64,000 nucleotides of DNA from Egbenema bharatensis (lineage in GTDB: Bacteria > Cyanobacteriota > Cyanobacteriia > Elainellales > Elainellaceae): the NCBI RefSeq assembly GCF_048077055.1, contig NZ_CP182236.1, positions 2,232,001 through 2,296,000 of the forward strand, in the 5' to 3' direction. Made by a program: the position numbers and the translations under genes. Shown in pieces: positions 26,286-34,733 of this stretch; position 1 is the first letter of the stretch; each line of letters starts with the position of its first letter. The notes under the pieces were generated by a model. The model was given only the letters and a program-made list of their open reading frames with translations, made no database searches and had not been told where the DNA came from.

Positions 26286-27350
26286 ATGACAACAACTCAA
26301 ACTGGATTTCGTTCGCAGCTAGCGATCACCGTGGGTGATCCAGCAGGCATTGGTGCAGAAGTTATCTTGAAGGCTCTTGCGGATCCTGCCTTGATGGCAG
26401 TCTGTGATTTCACGGTCGTAGGTAGCCGATCGGTTCTGGAGCAAACCTATCAGCATCTCAGTGACCAGGATTTATCGTTGGTTCATCCTGCCCATCTGAA
26501 TGTGCTGGATATTCCCATCGATTTATCCATGATTCAGGTGGGGCGAGGGAATGCTGCCAGTGGGGAAGCGAGTTTTCGTTACCTGGAAACTGCGATCGAC
26601 GGAACGCTGGCAGGTCAATTTCAGGGCATTATCACGGCTCCGATCGCCAAGTCTTCCTGGAAAGCGGCTGGGCATGAGTATCCGGGGCAAACGGAGTTAC
26701 TGGCGCAGAAGGCGGGTGTAGAGCGATTTGGGATGTTGTTTGTGGCGCAATCACCCTACACAGGATGGATGCTGCGAACCCTGTTGGCGACGACCCATAT
26801 TCCCCTGCGGCAGGTTGCAGACGCTCTGACCCCTGAATTAATGCAGAATAAGCTGGAATTGTTGCTGGACTCTTTGCGGCAAGACTTTGGGATTACTGAA
26901 CCGCGAATTGCGATTGCTGGATTAAACCCCCATAGCGGTGAACTGGGGCAACTGGGCCGCGAAGAAGTAGACTGGCTGCTGCCCTGGTTGGAGGCGGTGC
27001 GCCAACTGTTTCCCCAGGCTCAGTTAGATGGATTGACTCCTCCCGATACGCTGTGGGTTCGTCCGGGGCAAGCCTGGTACGGTACAGCAAACCATCCACC
27101 GGCCCATGATGCTTACCTGGCGCTATACCACGATCAGGGATTAATTCCAGTGAAGCTGATGGCGTTCGATCGCGCAGTGAATACCACGATCGGTTTGCCC
27201 TTTGTCCGCACCTCCCCGGATCATGGCACGGCCTTCGATATTGCCGGACAGGGGATTGCTGATGCTACGAGCTTCAAAGCGGCTCTGCAACTAGCGATCG
27301 ACCTGGTGCAGTATCGAGTTGGACAGGAACGTCCCCTGGTTCCCTCTTAA
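26286..27350 (+). CDS. pdxA: 4-hydroxythreonine-4-phosphate dehydrogenase
   Basis: Oxidises 4-phosphohydroxy-L-threonine with NAD(P) in the DXP-dependent route to pyridoxal phosphate. The 354-residue product (from the ATG at 26286; a TTG at 26265 would add seven residues) starts with the family signature ITVGDPAGIGAEVILKAL. Metal-site histidines are visible in AGHEYPGQTELLA, LATTHIPLRQV and VRTSPDHGTAFDIAG; INPHSGE-like LNPHSGELGQLG and YHDQGLIPVKLM complete the pattern. Full length, no odd features. It is divergent from petM. Confidence 0.96.
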   Translation: MTTTQTGFRSQLAITVGDPAGIGAEVILKALADPALMAVCDFTVVGSRSVLEQTYQHLSDQDLSLVHPAHLNVLDIPIDLSMIQVGRGNAASGEASFRYLETAIDGTLAGQFQGIITAPIAKSSWKAAGHEYPGQTELLAQKAGVERFGMLFVAQSPYTGWMLRTLLATTHIPLRQVADALTPELMQNKLELLLDSLRQDFGITEPRIAIAGLNPHSGELGQLGREEVDWLLPWLEAVRQLFPQAQLDGLTPPDTLWVRPGQAWYGTANHPPAHDAYLALYHDQGLIPVKLMAFDRAVNTTIGLPFVRTSPDHGTAFDIAGQGIADATSFKAALQLAIDLVQYRVGQERPLVPS

Positions 27351-27370
27351 AGGCGATCGTCGTTTCCCGT

Positions 27371-27396
27371 AGCGTAGGCATCTTGCCTGCCAGTCA
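27371..27396. repeat. Dispersed GGCATCTTGCC hairpin repeat
   Basis: agcgtaggcatcttgcctgc followed by cagtca. It lies just after pdxA. The following 90 bases (27410-27500) hold irregular repeats of agaacccttg type; no gene was seen in 27351-27633. Confidence 0.65.
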
Positions 27397-27633
27397 AAGG
27401 ATTGCCCAACCCAGAACCTTTGTACGGCAAGAACCCTTGCGGGGCACAGAACTTTTGCACAACATAGAACCCTTGCCAGATATTGAACCCTCGATCGCCC
27501 TATCCCCCCCAAGAGCATTGAATCTCTGGGAGAAACGCGGTTTACTAACCTATGGCTTTAACCTCCCAGGTGAAACGGAACCCAGTAAAAGTTAGGGTTT
27601 GGGAGCCTTGTTGTCGTTTTAAAGTTAAGACGA

Positions 27634-28518
27634 ATGAAAAAGCAAATTTTTCAAGCAAGTTTGGCCATTGCCATGCCTGCTCTACTCATCGGCTGTGGCC
27701 CCACTCAGGACACTGCAACAACGGATACGACGGAGCCGGATGTTGCCCAGACTGAAGTAACAGAAACCGCAGAAACAGCTGACACTGGTGATTTACAAGC
27801 CTACGCCAACGGAGAAGAACGGCCTCAGGTCGGCTTTACCTCAGCCGATGGATGGGATCTCACCTTTGACCATATTTACGTTCATCTTTCGGACATAAGT
27901 GCCTATCAGATGGATCCGCCCTACGACTACACCTCGCAGGAAGCAATCCAGGATGCCGAAGTAGAGGTCAGTTGGGAACCTACCACCGTTGATCTGGTAA
28001 CGGGGGATGAGGATGATCCAACGGTGCGGGTCGGTGAGGTAAGTAACGCCCAACCCGGGCACTACAACGCAATTTCCTGGCGGATGGCTCCGGCTCCCGA
28101 TGGCCCTGCTGAAGGCTATTCCATGGTGATTATCGGCACGGGGGAACGAGATGGGGAAACCGTTGATTTTGTCTTGAACATCGATCGAGAATTTGCCTAC
28201 TCCTGCGGTGATTTTGTTGGGGATGAGCGCAAGGGCTTTCTGGAAGCAGGCGAAACGGCTGATGTGGAAGCGACCTTTCACTTTGATCATCTCTTTGGGG
28301 AAGGCTCTCGATCGCCCGATGATGCACTGAACGTTTCAGCCTTTGGGTTTGAACCCCTGGCCGCTCTGGCAACCGATGGTCGGATTGAAGCCGATCTAGA
28401 TACCCTGCAAGCGGCTCTCCCGGTTGAGGATTTTGCCCGACTGGAATCTTCGCTCGTCGAGTTGGGTCATGCGGGGGAAGGTCACTGCTACGAAGCCATT
28501 TCTGGACAGACCAGCTAA
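27634..28518 (+). CDS. Lipoprotein of unknown function
   Basis: A 294-residue exported lipoprotein. The signal MKKQIFQASLAIAMPALLIG ends at the lipobox Cys22 (LIGCG). A Thr/Glu/Asp-rich linker to residue 50 is followed by a domain with WDLTFDHIYVHLSDISAY, TTVDLVTGDEDD, AQPGHYNAISWRM, YSCGDFVG and ATFHFDHLFGEG. The order (a VDL segment followed by a G-Y-x-x-I strand) resembles DUF4382-like domains, but I am not sure. His, Asp and Cys residues could bind metal. The protein is acidic, unlike its neighbours. It stands alone, with a dispersed hairpin repeat on each side. Confidence 0.75.
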   Translation: MKKQIFQASLAIAMPALLIGCGPTQDTATTDTTEPDVAQTEVTETAETADTGDLQAYANGEERPQVGFTSADGWDLTFDHIYVHLSDISAYQMDPPYDYTSQEAIQDAEVEVSWEPTTVDLVTGDEDDPTVRVGEVSNAQPGHYNAISWRMAPAPDGPAEGYSMVIIGTGERDGETVDFVLNIDREFAYSCGDFVGDERKGFLEAGETADVEATFHFDHLFGEGSRSPDDALNVSAFGFEPLAALATDGRIEADLDTLQAALPVEDFARLESSLVELGHAGEGHCYEAISGQTS

Positions 28519-28599
28519 CTGCAACCTGGCGTTAGGGTTGTACTCTATTGGATTCCTGAGGATTGTGAATTCATAACCTGTCAATCATTCTGCTTTGTG

Positions 28600-28635
28600 G
28601 ACTGGGCGGGCAAGATGCCCACCCCACAAGAATTT
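28600..28635. repeat. Dispersed GGGCGGGCAAGATGCCCACC hairpin repeat
   Basis: actgggcgggcaagatgccc followed by accccacaagaattt; this copy is in the opposite orientation to those at 21864 and 49419. It lies between the lipoprotein and photolyase 3' ends. Confidence 0.75.
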
Positions 28636-28656
28636 CAGATGGTTCAATTGGCATTC

Positions 28657-30330
28657 CTAAGGGTTCAGCAGATCCAACTGGATAAAAGGCGACTCGGATT
28701 TCTGCCGCTTAGAGGAGCGGGAACGGGTAGATTTCTGGGTATTCCCCTTGCGAGGGGGGATATTCACATGGGCCACAAACCACGATCGCAGGTTTTTGGC
28801 TGGTTCACCCTCCAGTCCATCCAGATCCAGCGGAGGCGGAAACAAATCAGGCTGCGAAACCGTTGCCCAGCCGACTTCGCTCTGAAAGCGATCGGCCCCA
28901 AAAGGGGTTAACTCATCGGGAATTCGGGCTAAATAGGGCAGAATGTTTTCCTGGTGGAGGAATGGCTGACGCTGGTGCTCTAATTGCTGAACGCGACGCT
29001 GGCGGGCGGTGCGGTAGGTCAGAATGGGGGAAGAATAGTCCTTCAGGGGTGGGGGAGAACCCAGTTGTTCGGGCGGTAAATGGGCAACTTCGGGAACCCA
29101 TTGTTTGATGAATAAACCATCGGGATCACAGCGATCGACTGCGACCTGCTCCGGGTTGTAAATCCGCGTCCAGGTTTTATCCACACAATGGGTGACTCCC
29201 GCCTGCATGGCCCACTGGTAGTGATCGATCGGACAATCGCCATCAATCAGGTGACGCATGAAGTGCAACGCCCCGTACCGCCAGTCCATGCCGAGTAAAT
29301 TGCTGAGAAAGCTCGCATAGAGAGCCCGAGTCCGAAAGTTAAGCTGCTTCCAGCCGCCAGTTGCTTGCAAGCATCGGGCCGCTGCATCCACGATCGGAAA
29401 TCCGGTTTGCCCGGTCTGCCAGGCTTGATAAAGCGCTTCATCAAAGTCCCAGCCCTCTTCATCAAACACTGAGTACAGCGATCGTAATTCTAGCTGCGGC
29501 AGGTAACGAAACCGTTGAGCAAAACCACTGCCCCAGCGCAACCGGGAAATTAACTGTTTTCGACTGAGTTCTGCTTTGGCGGTGGGTAATTCTTGATTCT
29601 GAGCGATGTGAACGCATTCTCGCACGGAAATCGCGCCGAACTTAATGTAGGGACTTAGCCCAGTGGTGGCCTCCGCGATCGGATAGGACAGTTGCCAGTA
29701 GTAGCGATCGACTTTTTCAGTCAGAAACTCCGCCAAACACTGCCGCGCTGCCTCTGCACCCCCCGTTGGAATGGCCTTGCGATCGGCGATTAAACCCAGT
29801 TCAGTCAGCGTCGGCAATAGTTGACTGGGCAGGTCGGGCGGAACATGGATTTGCTGGGGAGAGGGAATCAACGGGGACTGCATTTCGTTGAACCAAAAGC
29901 TGCGGTAGTCGGGATAGGGCAAAAGCTCCCCTGTCCCTGCCGTCGGTTCAAACCAGCGAATTTTTATCTGCCGTTCTGCTAAAGCTCGATTTAACCGCGC
30001 ATCCCGGACTCGTCCATAAATCCGCTCATAGTCGAGATAGGCATAAATCCCCTCGGCTTCGGTTTCCTGCACCAACTCCGGCAACACCTCCACCGGATCG
30101 CCCGATCGCAAAATCAGCCGTCCACCCCGCGACTGCAACGCCCGATCGAGGGCTGCCAGACAGTCCAGCATGAAGGCAACTCGCGCCGAAGCCGTCTCTG
30201 GATGATGCAGCAGGGCCCGATCGAAGATAAATACCGGAATCACCGCTCCCCGCAGGGCAGCCCGATACAGCGGTGCGTGATCCGTAATCCGCAAATCTCG
30301 ACGAAACCAGACGACGGTGCGATTCATCAA
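28657..30330 (-). CDS. phrA: Deoxyribodipyrimidine photolyase / cryptochrome-family protein
   Basis: Repairs cyclobutane pyrimidine dimers using blue light, with FAD as catalyst and a second antenna chromophore. The 557-residue product has the N-terminal alpha/beta antenna domain (TVVWFRRDLRITDHAPLYRA) and the C-terminal helical FAD domain with GLSPYIKFGAISVRE, LRWGSGFAQRFRYLP, GFPIVDAAARCLQATGGW, NFRTRALYASFLSNLLGMDWRY split as NFRTRALYASFLSNLL and DWRYGALHFM, and WAMQAGVTHCVDKTWTRIYNP-type contacts near WTRIYNPEQV. The C-terminal tail beyond residue 480 is basic and variable (NTQKSTRSRSSKRQK). A cryptochrome-only function cannot be excluded. It is a single gene. Confidence 0.92.
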   Translation of the reverse strand: MMNRTVVWFRRDLRITDHAPLYRAALRGAVIPVFIFDRALLHHPETASARVAFMLDCLAALDRALQSRGGRLILRSGDPVEVLPELVQETEAEGIYAYLDYERIYGRVRDARLNRALAERQIKIRWFEPTAGTGELLPYPDYRSFWFNEMQSPLIPSPQQIHVPPDLPSQLLPTLTELGLIADRKAIPTGGAEAARQCLAEFLTEKVDRYYWQLSYPIAEATTGLSPYIKFGAISVRECVHIAQNQELPTAKAELSRKQLISRLRWGSGFAQRFRYLPQLELRSLYSVFDEEGWDFDEALYQAWQTGQTGFPIVDAAARCLQATGGWKQLNFRTRALYASFLSNLLGMDWRYGALHFMRHLIDGDCPIDHYQWAMQAGVTHCVDKTWTRIYNPEQVAVDRCDPDGLFIKQWVPEVAHLPPEQLGSPPPLKDYSSPILTYRTARQRRVQQLEHQRQPFLHQENILPYLARIPDELTPFGADRFQSEVGWATVSQPDLFPPPLDLDGLEGEPAKNLRSWFVAHVNIPPRKGNTQKSTRSRSSKRQKSESPFIQLDLLNP

Positions 30331-30408
30331 TGGGGGCGATCGAGGCAGTCCATGAGAGGGTCATGAACTAATGTAACGCTTTTGGCATTGGGATGGAGAA
30401 GGCGGGTC

Positions 30409-30434
30409 TGTGGGGTGGGCATCCTGCCTGCTGA
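30409..30434. repeat. Dispersed GTGGGCATCCTGCC repeat
   Basis: ctgtggggtgggcatcctgc followed by ctgctg, between the photolyase start and the cysW stop. Confidence 0.6.
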
Positions 30435-30452
30435 TTCCATCCAAAACGATCG

Positions 30453-31340
30453 CTACTTGCTGTCTTTCTTGCTGTCTTTCTTGATGCCCGTTTTTCGTTC
30501 CAAAACTTCCTTCAATACCAGGGTAATGACGGCTAAACAAGCCAGCAAAACAGCAGCCGTATAGGCAGACTGAGTATGGTACTGCTTATAGGCTTCCTCG
30601 ACAAATAGCGGGAGCGTTTGAGTTCTCCCCGCAATACTGCCTGACACCACCATCACCGCTCCAAACTCACCCATCGCCCGCGCATTGGTCAGAATCACCC
30701 CATAGAGCAAGCCCCAGCGAATGGTGGGTAACGTTACCTGCCAGAAAGTTTGCCAGTCGTTTGCTCCGAGCGTTTTAGCCGCTTCCTCCTGCTCCGGCCC
30801 CATTTCCTCTAATACCGGAATCACTTCCCTGGCAACAAAGGGCAGAGACACAAAGGCCGTCGCCAGCACCATCCCCGGTAACGCAAAAATCACCCGAATA
30901 TCCATCGCCTGAAGCAACGGCCCAAACCAGCCATTGCGACCATAGAGCAAGACCAGCATCAGTCCAGCCACCACGGGCGAAACGGAGAAGGGGAGGTCAA
31001 TCAGGCTAAGCAGCAACGTCCGACCCGGAAATTTGTGACGCGCGATCGCCCAGGCAGCACAGAGTCCAAATACGGTGTTAATCGGGACGGTGATTGCAGC
31101 CAGGATTAAAGTGAGCCGCACCGCCTGAAGAAACGTTCGATCGGTAAAGGTGCTGAGAAATCCGCCTAACCCACCCTGAAACGCCTGCACAAACACATTG
31201 ACTGCCGGAATCAGCAGTACCAAACTCATGTACAGCACCGTAAACCCGATCAGAACCGACTTCATCCAGGGACGGGCTTTCACTTTCTTCAGCCGTCCTG
31301 CGGGTGTAGAGGCTGGAATTGGAGGAGTGCTAAGAGCCAT
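30453..31340 (-). CDS. cysW: Sulfate ABC transporter permease CysW
   Basis: One of the two membrane subunits of the sulfate/thiosulfate importer. The 295-residue product has about six helices and the cytoplasmic EAA loop (EEEAAKTLGANDWQTFWQVTLP), which contacts the ATPase. Other CysW features are FPGRTLLLSLIDLPFSVSPV, ARAMGEFGAVMVVSGSIAG and QTLPLFVEEAYKQY. Its start overlaps the end of cysT by 11 bases, so translation is probably coupled. The operon order is sbpA, cysT, cysW; the ATPase gene cysA is not adjacent. The C-terminal KDSKKDSK is a small duplicated sequence. Confidence 0.95.
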   Translation of the reverse strand: MALSTPPIPASTPAGRLKKVKARPWMKSVLIGFTVLYMSLVLLIPAVNVFVQAFQGGLGGFLSTFTDRTFLQAVRLTLILAAITVPINTVFGLCAAWAIARHKFPGRTLLLSLIDLPFSVSPVVAGLMLVLLYGRNGWFGPLLQAMDIRVIFALPGMVLATAFVSLPFVAREVIPVLEEMGPEQEEAAKTLGANDWQTFWQVTLPTIRWGLLYGVILTNARAMGEFGAVMVVSGSIAGRTQTLPLFVEEAYKQYHTQSAYTAAVLLACLAVITLVLKEVLERKTGIKKDSKKDSK

Positions 31341-32172
31341 ATCGTCGTCCCCACGCTTGCAGTAAATTAATCGCCAACAACATCAACAACGACACCAGGA
31401 GCATGACCGAACCAATCACCGTTGCCCCAGCGTAGTCATATTGCTCCAACCGCTGAAACACCAGTACCGGAGCAATCAAGTCTCGAAAGGGAATATTAGA
31501 AGCCACAATCACGATCGAGCCATACTCCCCCACTGCCCGCGCAAACCCCAGTGCCACCCCAGTCAGAACCGCAGGCAGCAACGGCGGCAGCACCACCCGC
31601 CAGAAGGTTTGAAACTGGGATGCACCCAACGACCAGGCCGCTTCCTCCACATCCACTTCCGTTTCCTGCAACACGGGCTGCACCGTCCGCACCACAAACG
31701 GCAGGGAAATAAACAACATCGCCACAAACACCCCCAACCGCGTGAAGGCAATTCTCACCCCAAACGGGGCAAACAACGAACCAATCCAGCCCGTTTCACT
31801 GTACACCGTGGCGATCGTCAAACCCGCAACAGCCGTTGGCAGGGCAAAGGGCAGATCCAAAATCGCATCCAGAAACCGCTTCAAGGGAAAGTCGTAGCGA
31901 ACCAGCACCCAGGCAATGATCATCCCAGCCACCCCATTCATCCCCGCTGCCAAAGTCGCCGTTACAAACGTTACATTGTAGGCAGAAAGGGCGATCGGGC
32001 TAGTGGCAATACTCCAGATCTCCGTTGCACTGAGCTGACTGGCTCGCAGGGCCAGGGCAATAATCGGCAAAAACAGCATCACCGTTAAGTAAATCCAGGT
32101 GACCCGCCAGGGCCAGGAGGGCAATTTGAATTTAGACGATCGGGTTTGACGAACGGGTTGGGTTGGAGTCAT
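31330..32172 (-). CDS. cysT: Sulfate ABC transporter permease CysT
   Basis: The second membrane subunit of the sulfate/thiosulfate importer, 280 residues from the ATG at 32172 (MTPTQPVRQTRSSKF). The frame stays open for another 94 codons upstream, but that part is encoded by tandem repeats and has no family match, so the shorter start is correct. Features are ALPTAVAGLTIATVYSETGW, the EAA loop EEAAWSLGASQFQTFWRVVLP and ARAVGEYGSIVIVASNIP. It overlaps cysW by 11 bases and follows sbpA across a 280-base repeat-filled gap, so it may have its own promoter or be read through from sbpA. Confidence 0.94.
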   Translation of the reverse strand: MTPTQPVRQTRSSKFKLPSWPWRVTWIYLTVMLFLPIIALALRASQLSATEIWSIATSPIALSAYNVTFVTATLAAGMNGVAGMIIAWVLVRYDFPLKRFLDAILDLPFALPTAVAGLTIATVYSETGWIGSLFAPFGVRIAFTRLGVFVAMLFISLPFVVRTVQPVLQETEVDVEEAAWSLGASQFQTFWRVVLPPLLPAVLTGVALGFARAVGEYGSIVIVASNIPFRDLIAPVLVFQRLEQYDYAGATVIGSVMLLVSLLMLLAINLLQAWGRRYGS

Positions 32173-32195
32173 GGGCAGTAGGGAATGGGGAATGG

Positions 32196-32350
32196 GTAGG
32201 GGCGCATTGCTATGCGCCCGAAGAATGGGTAGGGACAAATAGCCATGCGCCCGAAGGAATGGGAAAGAGACAAATCGCCATGCGCCCGAAGAATGGGGCA
32301 GAGACAAATCGCCATGCGCCCGAAGGAATGGGGCAGGGACAAATCGCCAT
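32196..32350. repeat. GTAGGGGCGCA palindrome followed by 34-base tandem repeats
   Basis: A copy of the GTAGGGGCGCA...TGCGCCC palindrome (32196-32219) runs into about four tandem units of 33-35 bases, each containing gacaaatcgccatgcgcccg followed by aaggaatggg. It appears that part of the palindrome was amplified. It lies in the leader between sbpA and cysT. Confidence 0.75.
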
Positions 32351-32371
32351 TCATTCATCGAGATTTGCATC

Positions 32372-32403
32372 TCTTGGGGGGTGGGCATCTTGCCCGCCCA
32401 ATC
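32372..32403. repeat. Dispersed GTGGGCATCTTGCCCGCCC repeat
   Basis: tcttggggggtgggcatctt followed by gcccgcccaa, in the sbpA-cysT spacer next to the tandem repeats. After it comes a short aaaatcc/aaaatct tract (32425-32450) reaching the sbpA stop. Confidence 0.7.
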
Positions 32404-32450
32404 ATATCCCTGAGAAATAGAATCCAAAATCCAAAATCTAAAATCCCAAA

Positions 32451-33500
32451 TCACGATCGCCCTATTTCTGCCTGAATCTGATCAAAAATACCTTGATCGG
32501 CAAAGAATTTCGCCTGTGCTGCATTCCATCCGCCCAGATCCTCGATCGTGAACAGGCGATCGACTTTGGGGTACTGATCGGCGAATTCCTGTTCCACCTG
32601 CGGATCAACCGAACGAAAACCGGCACTGGCAAATTCCCGTTGGGCTTCGGGGGTGAACAGGTATTGTAAGAAAGCTTCTGCTACTTCACGGGTGCCGTGG
32701 CGATCGACGTTGGCATCCACGACAGCAGCGGGACAGTCGATGGAAATATTGACATCCGTAGGAACGATAAACTCTAAATCAATGCCATTTCGGCGAGCCA
32801 GAATCATCTCATTTTCGTAGTTGATCAACACATTGCCCTGACCCTGAGTGAAGAAAGCATCACTGGATTCGCGGGCATCCCGGGTGAGGGCCGGGGCATG
32901 GCGAAAGACTTCCTTGGTGAAATCCAATGCCTGCTCCTCAGTTCCTCCAGTCTCAGTAATGGCACCCCACAGTGCCAGGAAATTCCACCTCGCTCCGCCG
33001 GAAGTTTTAGGATTTGCCGTGACGATTTGCACATCTTCCCGCGTCAAATCGGCCCAACTCGTAACGGGTTGCGCCATGTTTTCACGGGTCACCAAGGCCA
33101 CCACCGATCGCTGGGCAACGGAATTGTAGGGGGCTTCCTGCTGCCATCCGGGTTCAATCAAACCAGTCTCCTCAATCCGCTGCACATCCAGCTCCAACGC
33201 CAGGGAGACAATATCTGCCGGTAAGCCATCCACCACAGCACGAGACTGCGACCCCGAAGCCCCATAGCTGTAGTTAAAAAATACATCCTGGTTATGCTCC
33301 GCCTTCCACTTAGCGGCAAACTGGGGAATGATGTTTTCGTAAGCCGATCGCGTCACCGCATAGGACACCAGGGTTAGCTCCACACTGCGCGGCCCATCTC
33401 CTGCTTCCGGCGCACTACAGGCGGCGATCGACCAACACATTCCCAATCCCAATAGAAAAAGGGCGATCGACCGTTGGAGCGATCGTTTGAACACACCCAT
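32451..33500 (-). CDS. sbpA: Sulfate-binding lipoprotein of the sulfate importer
   Basis: The periplasmic substrate-binding component that captures sulfate and hands it to CysT/CysW. The signal (MGVFKRSLQRSIALFLLGLG) leads to a lipobox-like IAACS. Family motifs are LTLVSYAVTRSAYENIIPQF, NYSYGASGSQSRAVVDGLPAD split as NYSYGASGSQSRAV and GLPADIVSLALELD, IVTANPKTSGGARWNFLALW split as ANPKTSGGARWNFLALW, and NVLINYENEMILA. I prefer the ATG at 33500; an ATG at 33533 adds eleven residues. It is first in sbpA-cysT-cysW. Expression is probably induced by sulfur shortage through CysR, as in Synechococcus, but no site was identified here. Confidence 0.94.
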   Translation of the reverse strand: MGVFKRSLQRSIALFLLGLGMCWSIAACSAPEAGDGPRSVELTLVSYAVTRSAYENIIPQFAAKWKAEHNQDVFFNYSYGASGSQSRAVVDGLPADIVSLALELDVQRIEETGLIEPGWQQEAPYNSVAQRSVVALVTRENMAQPVTSWADLTREDVQIVTANPKTSGGARWNFLALWGAITETGGTEEQALDFTKEVFRHAPALTRDARESSDAFFTQGQGNVLINYENEMILARRNGIDLEFIVPTDVNISIDCPAAVVDANVDRHGTREVAEAFLQYLFTPEAQREFASAGFRSVDPQVEQEFADQYPKVDRLFTIEDLGGWNAAQAKFFADQGIFDQIQAEIGRS

Positions 33501-33630
33501 TCCTTTCAGTAAATTAACCCTTTGCCAACCCATTTTGCCAACCCATACACCAACTCGTTCGACCTACGCCCACATCAACGCCCCGGACTGAATAGGCAAA
33601 ACGCCTGTTCACCAGTATCCAGCAACCCCA

Positions 33631-33656
33631 CTGGTAGGGTGGGCACTGCCCACCGT
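33631..33656. repeat. Dispersed GTGGGCACTGCCCACC hairpin
   Basis: gtagggtgggcactgcccacc forms a compact palindrome (GGTGGGCA with TGCCCACC in part). It lies between sbpA and the hydrolase gene. Confidence 0.6.
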
Positions 33657-33758
33657 TCAGGAAGATGGGACTTCACCATTTCTCTGATCCAGCCTACCTT
33701 ATGAATTGCGCAAAAGTACAATAACCCCATCAAAAAACCGGGCTTTGCAGAAGATTGC

Positions 33759-34685
33759 CTAAACCCGATCGCCCACCAGGGATTGTTGGCGAATAAAGCT
33801 CAGAATGTAATCTGCGGTTGTCTGAGGTTTCTCTAAGTGGGGCACATGGCCACAGTTCTCAATCCAGATCAGCTCACTCTGGGGAATGGCCTGTTGGAAT
33901 TTCTCGGCATCGGCGGTGCCTAAAATTCGATCGTTTTGCCCCCAGAGAATCAGGGTTGGGGACTGAAGATGGGCCAGTTTGTCTCGAAACGAGGTATAGC
34001 CCCCACTGCGGGTAAAGTTAATCAGTGCTTGCTGCCAGCCCGGTTGCTCCAGGTGAAGGGCCGCACAGTACTGAGCATCCAGGGAGGCCAAGCTGGGATC
34101 ATGGTAGGCCTTGAGGCTAATGCTTTGACGCACTTTGGGATTGCGCAAAAAGGCCGTGGCCAGGTAGCCCAGGGGCGGAATCAGAAATTTACCCACAGAC
34201 GGCCCGACGGTAAATCCAGCACTGTCGATTAAAATCAATTGACTGACCGCTTCCGGATAGGTCAGGGCAAAATCGATCGCCGCCGCTCCCCCCATCGATG
34301 CTCCCACCAGCACCACAGGTTGTCCGATCAGATGTTCCCAGGTGGCGTAAAGATGGGTTTTGATAGCTGCTGGATCGAGGAGAAGTTGGGGCACTCGTTC
34401 GGTGAAGCCAAATCCCAGCAGGTCGATCGCCCAGGTTTCTGTGTGGTCAGCCAGGAGAGGCATAAGCCGTCGAAATTCCAGCATGGAACTGTCGAAGCCG
34501 TGGAGGAACAGAATGGGAAGATTCTGGCTCTGATTTTGAAGCTGAGCCGATCCCTGCCGCACAAAGGCCGTGGCGATCGGGTCTGGACTGAGGGAAGTCG
34601 AAATCGCTTGCTGCTGAATGGCTTGCACCAGGGCAATGGAGGTGGGTTCAGTCAGGCGATCGGTGGAAAGGGAGAAACGGGTCAT
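33759..34685 (-). CDS. Alpha/beta hydrolase
   Basis: A 308-residue serine hydrolase of the alpha/beta fold. The oxyanion segment LFLHGFDSSMLEFRRLMPLL is followed by the nucleophile elbow VGASMGGAAAIDFAL (Ser in GASMGG), the acid in ILWGQNDRILG and the catalytic His in NCGHVPHLEKPQ. The size fits cyanobacterial epoxide-hydrolase- or haloperoxidase-like paralogues; the substrate is unknown. It is transcribed leftward, 48 bases downstream of the histidine kinase gene, so the two may share a transcript. Confidence 0.88.
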   Translation of the reverse strand: MTRFSLSTDRLTEPTSIALVQAIQQQAISTSLSPDPIATAFVRQGSAQLQNQSQNLPILFLHGFDSSMLEFRRLMPLLADHTETWAIDLLGFGFTERVPQLLLDPAAIKTHLYATWEHLIGQPVVLVGASMGGAAAIDFALTYPEAVSQLILIDSAGFTVGPSVGKFLIPPLGYLATAFLRNPKVRQSISLKAYHDPSLASLDAQYCAALHLEQPGWQQALINFTRSGGYTSFRDKLAHLQSPTLILWGQNDRILGTADAEKFQQAIPQSELIWIENCGHVPHLEKPQTTADYILSFIRQQSLVGDRV

Positions 34686-34733
34686 AGGTCAATGATGAGG
34701 ATGCGAGGCTGCGAACTACCACAAAGCAACCTA

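Noticed and set aside
32173..32454. 94-codon N-terminal extension of CysT
   Set aside because: Encoded entirely by tandem repeats, low complexity, and without family match; the ATG at 32172 gives the normal CysT start.
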